Assembly: GCA_030428885.1 (NCBI GenBank)
Contig: JAUIEJ010000011.1
Span: forward strand, 1 to 64,000
DNA length: 64,000 nucleotides
Reading direction: 5' to 3'
Source of the DNA: Gemmatimonadota bacterium
GTDB lineage: Bacteria; Gemmatimonadota; Gemmatimonadetes; Longimicrobiales; Gaopeijiaceae
Shown here: positions 57,524 through 64,000 of the stretch, piece after piece
Layout: each line of letters opens with the position of its first letter
Numbering within the stretch: the stretch's first letter is position 1
Translations under genes and position numbers: made by a program
The notes under the pieces: generated by a model
Told to the model about the DNA's origin: nothing
Databases searched by the model: none
The model's input: the letters and a program-made list of their open reading frames with translations, nothing else

Positions 57524-59608
57524 ATGCGATCCCCGCCTGTCTCGCCCCGCCGCCGTCCCCGGTGGTCGGCGACCCTGGTCCTGGCCGGCGCCGCCCTGAC
57601 CGGCGCCGCGCCGGCCGCGGCCCAGGAACCCGAGCCCCTCACGGTGCGCTCGTCGGCCACCGACGGCTTCGTCGACGCCGACCAGGCCATCGAGCTGACC
57701 TTCAATCGGCCGGTGCTGCGGCCCGCGGAGCGGGTGGCCGTCTTCCTGGAGGAGATGGACATCACCGACCTCTTCGAGCGCCGTCCCGAGACCATGCGCT
57801 ACGATCCCCGGGTGCTGCCCCTCAACTCGGGCGAACACGAGATGGTGGTCTACCGGGTGAGCGCCGGCGAGTGGACCGAGATCGGGCGGGTGGGGCTGCG
57901 GGTCCGCACGGCCCTGGGCTTCGACACCAGCGAGACCGATCCGTCGGCCACGGCGGCGTGGTCCACCCGGGTGGCCAAGGGCTTCGATCCGGAAGACAAC
58001 GACCCGGGCGAGATTCCGGGCAACGTCGACATGCAGCTCGGCCTCCGGTCCGAACAAGCCCGGGGCGAGACCCGCCTGGTGACCCAGGCCTCGGTGGTGG
58101 GCGCCAGCGAGCGGGAATACGCCCTGCGCTTCGGCGAACTCGAAGACGACGCCCCCCTCTTCGACCTCTCCAGCTATCAACTCCAGGCGGCCCGGGGTCC
58201 GGTGGAACTCGCCGTGGGCCACGTCTCCGCCGGCGATCAGCGCCATCTCATCTCGGGCTTCGGCAGTCGAGGGGCCACCCTGGCGCTGCGCCCCGACCAG
58301 CGGGTCGACCTCTCCCTGGGCGCCCTCCACGGCAATCAGGTGGTGGGATGGGGAGATCTCATCGGGGGCACGGAGGCGGACCACCGCATCGTCACCGGGG
58401 CCGTGGGGGTCGAGGCCCTGGCCGAGCCCGGCAAGCTGCGGGTCGAGCTCTCGGGCATGAGCGGCTCCATTCTCCCCCTCTCGGGCTTCAACCAGGGGGT
58501 GGTGAACGACGCCGAGAAGAGCCGGGGTGTGGGCGTGCGGGTCCAGGCCGCGGCGCTGGATCGCCGGGTGCGCCTGGACGCCGGCTTCGCCCGGAGCACC
58601 TTCGACAATCCCGACGACCCCACGCTGGCCCAGGGGCTCGATCTGGTGGACGTGGTGGAGGAGACCCACGCCGCCCGCTACCTGGACGCCAGCGTGGACC
58701 TGCTGCGCAATCTGCGCCTGGGTGAGACGCGGTCGGCCCGTCTTTCCGTGGGACTCCGCCACGAACGGGTCGATCCCCTCTACCGGAGCCTCGGCGCCTA
58801 CGCCTCGGCCGATCGCCTGAACAACGCCCTGGACGTCCAGGCCGACGTGGCCGGGGTGGGCATCCAGGCCAACTGGGCCGGGACCCGCAACAATCTGGAC
58901 GACATCGTCTCGATCCTCACCAGCAAGACGCGCCGGCGCGGCCTCACCCTGCGGGTGCCGCTGGCCCGGGTCGTGGAGTCCGAGTCCCGCTGGATTCCCG
59001 ACCTGAACGCCTCGGCCAACCGCACCCACCAGTTCGGCGAGGGCTCGCCGGAGAACGGCGGCTTCTCGCCGTCCCACATTCCCGATCAGGTCAGCACCGA
59101 CCGCTCGGCCTCGGCCAGTTGGCGCTTCGACAAGGTGGGGCTGTCGTACCGCTGGAACCGCAGCGAGCAGGACAACCGGCAGGAGGGCCGGGAGGACGCC
59201 GACTTCGTGGGTGTCCGCCACGGGGTCGACGTCCAGATCACGGCGTGGAGCCGCATCCAGGCGGGGGTGAACCTCGGCCTCGAGTCCTCCGAGGATCTGG
59301 GCGCCGACGAAGTGGACGAGACCGTGCGCTACGGCTTCAACGTGAGCTGGCAGGTGTTCGACCGCAGCGCCATGAGCCTGCGGTGGTCGGACACCACCAC
59401 CGAAGACCAGGCCGCCACCCGGGGGCGGGGCAACTCGTCGGTGGACGCCCAGTGGTCGTCGGTGCTGCCCTACCTGGACCGGTTCCAGGGGCAGTACTTC
59501 CTGCGCTACACCCGCAACGTCTCGGATTCGTTCGACACGACCTTCGACTTCGACGACCAGCGCCGGTCGTGGTGGCTCGATCTCGGCTTCAACTTCACGT
59601 TCTTCTAG
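57524..59608 (+). CDS. Large outer-membrane beta-barrel protein
   Basis: 694 residues from ATG 57524 (RBS GAGGAG; an upstream in-frame ATG at 57455 precedes the signal). A signal peptide ends at PAAAQ. Residues about 30-150 look like an Ig-like/carbohydrate-binding beta domain ('ADQAIELTFNRPVLRPAERV'). From about 160 there are some twenty amphipathic strands, ending SWWLDLGFNFTFF with the terminal Phe that BamA recognises. No plug or known motif. It forms an operon with the next gene, 14 nt away. Confidence 0.75.
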   Translation: MRSPPVSPRRRPRWSATLVLAGAALTGAAPAAAQEPEPLTVRSSATDGFVDADQAIELTFNRPVLRPAERVAVFLEEMDITDLFERRPETMRYDPRVLPLNSGEHEMVVYRVSAGEWTEIGRVGLRVRTALGFDTSETDPSATAAWSTRVAKGFDPEDNDPGEIPGNVDMQLGLRSEQARGETRLVTQASVVGASEREYALRFGELEDDAPLFDLSSYQLQAARGPVELAVGHVSAGDQRHLISGFGSRGATLALRPDQRVDLSLGALHGNQVVGWGDLIGGTEADHRIVTGAVGVEALAEPGKLRVELSGMSGSILPLSGFNQGVVNDAEKSRGVGVRVQAAALDRRVRLDAGFARSTFDNPDDPTLAQGLDLVDVVEETHAARYLDASVDLLRNLRLGETRSARLSVGLRHERVDPLYRSLGAYASADRLNNALDVQADVAGVGIQANWAGTRNNLDDIVSILTSKTRRRGLTLRVPLARVVESESRWIPDLNASANRTHQFGEGSPENGGFSPSHIPDQVSTDRSASASWRFDKVGLSYRWNRSEQDNRQEGREDADFVGVRHGVDVQITAWSRIQAGVNLGLESSEDLGADEVDETVRYGFNVSWQVFDRSAMSLRWSDTTTEDQAATRGRGNSSVDAQWSSVLPYLDRFQGQYFLRYTRNVSDSFDTTFDFDDQRRSWWLDLGFNFTFF

Positions 59609-59622
59609 GAGAGGAGCGGATC

Positions 59623-60918
59623 ATGCGTCGCCTTTCGACCGTCTTCGCCCTCGCCCTGGGGGGCGCGCTCCTGGCCCCTGCCTCGTCGGTGTCGGGTCAG
59701 ATCCAGCGTCACCCCACCGGGGTCAACGTCAACGCCACCGGGGCCACCACCGTCTTCATCAGCTTCGGCAACCTCGAGGGCTACGTGCCCGTGGAGGCCC
59801 TCTGGTGCGGCGAGTTGATTCCCGCCACCCCGGACCTGGGAGACAAGTGCGATCCCTCGACCCTCTTCGGGGCCCTCCCGATCCGGTACGCCCAGGGACG
59901 CTCCAGCGGCCAGGACGGCTTCACCGACATCATGTCCATTCCCCCGTCGGTGGCCCGGCGTGCCTACCAGGCCGCCGCCGAGGGCGCCGATTCCCGCTTC
60001 TTCTACGTGCGCCGGTTCTCCGATCCCCAGGGGGTGCGGCCCGATCAGTTCGTCACCGTCACCTGCCGTATGACGTCGGGCGGCGCCCGGGTGCCCCTCT
60101 CGCTCCTGGACGTGCGCCTGCGCTTCGTCACCGACGACGCGGTGCTGTCGGTGCGCACGGGCGAGGCCCCGCCGCCCCTCCAGGCCGAGATCCACTACAC
60201 GGGCACGGGCAACCTGGTGGGCCGGTGGGAGGTGGTCATGCCCGGCGAAGACCCGCCCACCTCCGACGACCTCCTCACCGAAGCCACCCTTCCCGCCGAG
60301 CTCCGGGGCACCCAGCGGCGCTACACCGAGCTGGAGCGGTTCAACATCTTCCTGCCTCCCACGGGAGAGGTGGTGCTCCCGGGCCCCGACGTCACCGACC
60401 TGCCCACGGCCCGGAACGGCATGTACCAGGTGCTGCTCCGCATCGAGGCCAGCGGCGACAAGGAGGGCGACTCGGATCTGGCCGCCGCCGGGGCGGGGGA
60501 GGGGGTGGTGCGCAGCGGCGCCGTGGCGGGATTCCCCATTCCCCCGTTGCGCTACTTCGTCGGCGACGCCGGCGCCGTGGGAGTGGCGGGCGCCCGACTG
60601 CGGGCCCTGTTCCCCGCCGCCGATTCCATCGTGGACCCCGGCGAGCCCGTGACCTTCACCTGGACCCAGATGGGGGCCGCCCTCCTGTACCGTCTCGAGG
60701 TGCGCACCCCCGACGAGGTGCCGGTGTTGTCGGCGCTGCTCCAACCCGGATCGGCCACGTACCGGGCCCCGGACTGGCTCGCGGAGCGGGCGGGCGAGGG
60801 GGTCGTGGAATGGCGGGTCCAGGCCCTGGGAAGTGGGGGCGCCGTGGTGAGCGAGACCCCCTGGCAGCGCCTGATCCTGACGGGGGGGACTCCGGGGCCG
60901 GGAGGGGGCGGCGGCTGA
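59623..60918 (+). CDS. Secreted beta-rich protein paired with the barrel protein
   Basis: 431 residues from ATG 59623, with a strong RBS (AGGAGAGGAG). A signal peptide ends at VSGQ. The N-terminal half has an Ig-like start (HPTGVNVNATGATTVFISFG), a cysteine pair (LWCGEL, DKCDPS) and 'FFYVRRFSDPQGVRPDQFVTVTC'. The C-terminal quarter resembles an Ig/fibronectin-like module ('PGEPVTFTWTQMGAALLYRLEV'). It ends in a Gly run. Likely an exported partner of the preceding barrel. Function unknown. Confidence 0.7.
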   Translation: MRRLSTVFALALGGALLAPASSVSGQIQRHPTGVNVNATGATTVFISFGNLEGYVPVEALWCGELIPATPDLGDKCDPSTLFGALPIRYAQGRSSGQDGFTDIMSIPPSVARRAYQAAAEGADSRFFYVRRFSDPQGVRPDQFVTVTCRMTSGGARVPLSLLDVRLRFVTDDAVLSVRTGEAPPPLQAEIHYTGTGNLVGRWEVVMPGEDPPTSDDLLTEATLPAELRGTQRRYTELERFNIFLPPTGEVVLPGPDVTDLPTARNGMYQVLLRIEASGDKEGDSDLAAAGAGEGVVRSGAVAGFPIPPLRYFVGDAGAVGVAGARLRALFPAADSIVDPGEPVTFTWTQMGAALLYRLEVRTPDEVPVLSALLQPGSATYRAPDWLAERAGEGVVEWRVQALGSGGAVVSETPWQRLILTGGTPGPGGGGG

Positions 60919-60975
60919 GGCGCCGGGCCGGCGGGCCATGTGGCGGTGGGTCCCGGGGGGTCGCATGTTGAACGC

Positions 60976-62208
60976 ATGACGACGCACCCGTGGGACACCG
61001 TCTGGCTGGGAGGGACCCTGGCCACCTTCGATCCGAACCGGCCCGGCCCGTGGGGGGCGCTTCCCGAGGCGGCCCTGGGGGTGAAGAACGGGCGCATCGT
61101 CTGGATCGGCCCCCTCACCGACCTCCCCGAGCCCCCCGATGTGGTGGCCCGGGAGGTGCGGTCCGTGCCCGACACCTGGATCACCCCCGGCCTGGTGGAT
61201 TGCCACACCCACGCCGTCTTCGGCGGCGATCGAGCCGACGAATTCGCCGCCCGACTCGCCGGCGCCGACTACGCCGAACTGGCCCGGGCCGGCGGGGGCA
61301 TCCGGAGCACCGTGCGGGCCACCCGAGCCGCCGACGACGAACCCCTGCGGGCCGCAGCCGAAGCCCGGCTCCGGGATCTGGCCCGGGACGGCGTCACCAC
61401 CGTGGAGGTGAAGTCCGGCTACGACCTCACGGTGGAGGGCGAGCTGCGCATGCTCGACGTGGCCCACGCCGCGGGTCGGCGGGCCGGTGTGGCGGTGCAG
61501 GGCACTCTTCTGGCCCTTCACGCCCTCCCCGACGAGTTCGCCCACGACCGGGCGGCCTACGTCGACCTGGTGGCCCGGGAGATGGTGCCCCGGGCCGCGG
61601 AGCAGGGTCGGGCCGCCCAGGTCGACGCCTTCGTGGAGGACATCGCCTTCTCGGCCGAGGAATGCGCCCCGGTGTTCCGGGCGGCCCGAGCGGCGGGCCT
61701 GGGGCTACGGGTCCATGCCGACCAGCTCACCGACTCCGGCGGCGCCGTCCTGGCCGGGGAGTGGGGCGCCGCCAGCGCCGACCACCTGGAGCGCACCTCG
61801 CCCCAGGGCGTTCGAGCCATGGCCGACGGCGGTTGCGTGGCGGTGCTGCTCCCCGGCGCCTACCTCACGCTCCGGGACGACCACCCCCCTCCGGTGGCGG
61901 CGTTTCGGGAGGCCGGCGTCCCCATGGCCGTGGCCACCGACCTCAATCCCGGGTCGTCCCCCCTCCGCTCCCTCCGCACCGCCGCGGCGCTGGCCTGCTC
62001 CCTCTTCGGCCTCACCCCCGCCGAGGCCCTGGCCGGGGTCACCCGTGAGGCGGCCCGGGCCCTGGGGCTGGACGATCGGGGCGTTCTCGAGGTGGGACGT
62101 CGGGCCGATCTGGCGGTGTGGCACGTGAAACGTCCGGAGGAACTCGCCTATTGGATCGGCGGCGAGCTTCTCCGGACGCGGGTCCTGGAGGGGATCGAAG
62201 AGGGCTGA
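60976..62208 (+). CDS. hutI: Imidazolonepropionase
   Basis: 410 residues from ATG 60976. Metal ligands: VDCHTHAVFGGDRADEF (HxH), later VHADQLTDSGGA (His) and VATDLNPGSSP (Asp). The substrate loop reads 'YAELARAGGGIRSTV', typical of HutI. It opens the imidazolone ring in histidine degradation to N-formimino-glutamate. Other hut genes are not in the window, so it stands alone here. Confidence 0.95.
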   Translation: MTTHPWDTVWLGGTLATFDPNRPGPWGALPEAALGVKNGRIVWIGPLTDLPEPPDVVAREVRSVPDTWITPGLVDCHTHAVFGGDRADEFAARLAGADYAELARAGGGIRSTVRATRAADDEPLRAAAEARLRDLARDGVTTVEVKSGYDLTVEGELRMLDVAHAAGRRAGVAVQGTLLALHALPDEFAHDRAAYVDLVAREMVPRAAEQGRAAQVDAFVEDIAFSAEECAPVFRAARAAGLGLRVHADQLTDSGGAVLAGEWGAASADHLERTSPQGVRAMADGGCVAVLLPGAYLTLRDDHPPPVAAFREAGVPMAVATDLNPGSSPLRSLRTAAALACSLFGLTPAEALAGVTREAARALGLDDRGVLEVGRRADLAVWHVKRPEELAYWIGGELLRTRVLEGIEEG

Positions 62209-62215
62209 GCTCCCC

Positions 62216-63889
62216 TCAGATCCCTCCTCCGCCACCCCGGCGGGTGGGCGGACGGGCCGTGCCCGACGAGCCGCTGCGGGTGGGCCCCGACGAGCGGGTC
62301 GGAACCGCCCGGGTCGTGCCCCCCGAACTCCGGGTGGGCGCCGAGCGCGCCGCGCCCCCGCCCGACGAACTCCGGGTCGTGGGAACCGCCCGGGCCGTGC
62401 CGCCGCTGCTCCGGGTCGGGGTCGCCCGGGTGGCGCCACCCGACGACCGGGTGGGGGCCGAGCGGGTCGCCGCGCCCGAGCTCCGGGTCGTGGGCACCGA
62501 CCGGGTCGTGGTGGGGCGGGTCGGCGCCGCCGTTCCCCCGGTGCGGGTGGTGGGGCGGGCCCGGGTGGTGGTGGGCGCGCTCCGGGTGGGTCGGGCCGAC
62601 CGGGTGGTCGGGGCCGACGGCGTCCGGGGTGCCGCCGTGCCGCTCCGGGTGGTGGGACGGGTGGGCGCGGCGGTTCCGCCGCCGCGGGTCGTGGGCACCC
62701 GGGCCGAGGGCGGCGCCGTGGTCCGGGTCGGCGTGTCGCCGCCGGTCCGGGCCGTGGGCGTTCCGCTCCGGGTCGAGGCCGGCGGGGTGGTCCGGGTCGA
62801 CGGGGGCGTGCCCCGGACCGTACCCCCCCGGAGGGCGTCGGACGGCCGGGTGCGGACCGAACCCGGCGCCGCGGCGTCGGGCCCCGTCCGGCGGGTCGTG
62901 GGCGCCGCCACGCCGCGATCCGGCGTCCGGGACGGCACCGCCTGGCCCGGAGCCCCGTCGCCCGGACGGGTCCGGGTCGAGGTGGGCGCCGCGGTGCTGC
63001 CCGGCCTCGTGCGGGCCGTGGGCGTCGGGCTGGCCGCGCGGCCGCCGTCCGTGGGCGTCCTGGACGGGACCGCCGCCCGGCCCGTTCCCACCCGGGTCGA
63101 CGCGGGCTGGGCCCGGGTCGTGGCCGTGGGCGCGCTCCCGCTCCGGGGCACGGCGGTCCGGCCCGTGTCCCGGGCGCCCCCCCCTTCCTTGTAGACCGGC
63201 CCGCTGGATCCCCACGCCCAGGGCGAGCCCGAGCGGCGACCGCCGCCGGCCACCACCACGGTGGACCCGTAGGGCCACCCGCCGTAGGGAGAACCGCCCC
63301 ACGCCGAGCCCCAGTGGTCCCAGGGATCGTACGACCAGTAGGGTCCCCACGAGGGCCAGAACGGATCGGGACGGTAGATGAAGGCGCCCCCACCGGCCCA
63401 GACGTCCACGCCCCAGCCCCCCCACGGGCGCCGGACCCGGTACCGGTCGAAGTAGCGGGCCGCCGACACGCCCCGGTAGCCGAAGGTGGGGCCCGCCACG
63501 ATGCAGTCGTAGTACCACGCGGAGCGCCAGGTCGTGGCGTAGGTCCAGACGTCCCACGCCCACGGATCGTAGTAGCCGGCGCACCGCGGTCTCACCTGTC
63601 CGTAGCCGTACCCGTAGTCGTCGTACGCGCCCCACGAGCTCCGGCCCCAGGTGGCTCCGTGGTATCCGCCCCGGAAGTCGTAGTCGTGCCAGGAGTCCCA
63701 GCCGCCGTACAACCCGGCGCCGCCCCCGCCCGCCCACAATCCCGTGCCCGTGGACACGGTCATTCCGAAGTGGACCCCGTCGAACAGCCCCGTGCCGAAG
63801 CCGAGTCCCAGCGAGAACCCTCCCTGGGCCGCGGCCCCCGCGGGAAGCAGGGCCAGGGTCAGGAGAGCCGCAGCGGACCGAACACGCAT
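62216..63889 (-). CDS. Secreted Trp/Tyr/Gly-rich protein with long Thr/Arg/Pro/Ser tail
   Basis: 557 residues from ATG 63889. A signal peptide ends at GAAAQ. Residues about 25-245 are rich in Gly, Trp and Tyr ('YDPWAWDVWTYATTWRSAWYY', GGSPYGGWPYGST). From about 250 to the end, over 300 residues are low complexity, made of T-R-P-S-A-G units; near the end 'PTRSSGG-TRA' repeats several times. The tail suggests a cell-surface or envelope structural role. No family recognised. The neighbouring hutI gene converges on it. Confidence 0.7.
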   Translation of the reverse strand: MRVRSAAALLTLALLPAGAAAQGGFSLGLGFGTGLFDGVHFGMTVSTGTGLWAGGGGAGLYGGWDSWHDYDFRGGYHGATWGRSSWGAYDDYGYGYGQVRPRCAGYYDPWAWDVWTYATTWRSAWYYDCIVAGPTFGYRGVSAARYFDRYRVRRPWGGWGVDVWAGGGAFIYRPDPFWPSWGPYWSYDPWDHWGSAWGGSPYGGWPYGSTVVVAGGGRRSGSPWAWGSSGPVYKEGGGARDTGRTAVPRSGSAPTATTRAQPASTRVGTGRAAVPSRTPTDGGRAASPTPTARTRPGSTAAPTSTRTRPGDGAPGQAVPSRTPDRGVAAPTTRRTGPDAAAPGSVRTRPSDALRGGTVRGTPPSTRTTPPASTRSGTPTARTGGDTPTRTTAPPSARVPTTRGGGTAAPTRPTTRSGTAAPRTPSAPTTRSARPTRSAPTTTRARPTTRTGGTAAPTRPTTTRSVPTTRSSGAATRSAPTRSSGGATRATPTRSSGGTARAVPTTRSSSGGGAARSAPTRSSGGTTRAVPTRSSGPTRSGSSGTARPPTRRGGGGGI

Positions 63890-63962
63890 CGTACGCACCT
63901 CACATACCTCCGGTGGTGGATTCACCCGCCCGAAAGAGCAGGGAACATGCCAGGGGAGCGGC

Positions 63963-63986
63963 GTCGCACACTAAACCATGTGCGAC
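63963..63986. promoter_or_regulatory. Palindrome upstream of the Trp/Tyr-rich protein gene
   Basis: GTCGCACA and TGTGCGAC, perfect 8-bp arms around an 8-nt A/T-rich centre. It lies about 75 bp upstream of the start at 63889, a likely operator or promoter region for that gene or for a gene beyond the window. Confidence 0.4.
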
Positions 63987-64000
63987 AACGACTTGTGTCG

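Overview
The window is a 64 kb piece of a very GC-rich, densely packed bacterial chromosome. Translational overlaps (ATGA/GTGA) are frequent and GTG starts are common. The gene set suggests a Gemmatimonadota-like lineage: many secreted beta-barrel or HEAT-repeat proteins, ECF sigma factors next to surface proteins, a eukaryote-like squalene-synthase-fold enzyme, HrcA/CIRCE control of groESL, and MutL with an endonuclease motif. This placement is inferred from style and content; no rRNA is present to confirm it.

Layout: 1-5.7 kb holds the end of one ABC ATPase, a lipoprotein serine hydrolase, then an ABC ATPase with an NtrC-type regulator and an NtrY-type kinase. 5.7-6.8 kb holds a Sco copper chaperone with a YtkA/FixH-like lipoprotein. 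6.9-10.8 kb is a four-gene overlapping operon: ECF sigma factor, membrane anti-sigma-like protein and two secreted HEAT-repeat proteins. 10.8-21.3 kb holds a response-regulator diguanylate cyclase and a long housekeeping run (secD, secF, tatD, mutL, miaA, uppP, nadC, birA, coaX). 21.3-28.6 kb holds a squalene-synthase-like gene, CIRCE-groES-groEL, an amidohydrolase lipoprotein, and feoA-feoB behind a Fur-like palindrome. 28.7-39.1 kb holds thrS, a porin-like gene, infC-rpmI-rplT (infC with an AUC start and a terminator in its leader), pheS-pheT, a coiled-coil gene, zapA and rny. 39.2-47.4 kb is folD-xseA-xseB-ispA-dxs-nadK-recN.

The accessory region is 49.1-54.5 kb. Downstream of tRNA-Gly, an integrative element of about 3.9 kb sits in tRNA-Cys(GCA), bounded by a perfect 46-bp direct repeat (49278-49323 and 53143-53188). 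It carries two small plus-strand genes, a tyrosine integrase that looks 5'-truncated, a stranded gene fragment, and a tightly coupled five-gene minus-strand operon whose first and last products look HEPN-like. That operon is my best candidate for an undescribed, possibly defensive, system. Outside the right end are a second partial att copy with the tRNA-Cys terminator duplicated, and a 187-bp repeat flanking a small secreted-protein gene.

The rest (54.5-64 kb) is mostly cell-surface and secreted proteins with another ECF sigma factor, plus hutI, ending in a Trp/Tyr/Gly-rich protein with a very long Thr/Arg/Pro/Ser tail. No CRISPR array, rRNA or insertion sequence was seen.
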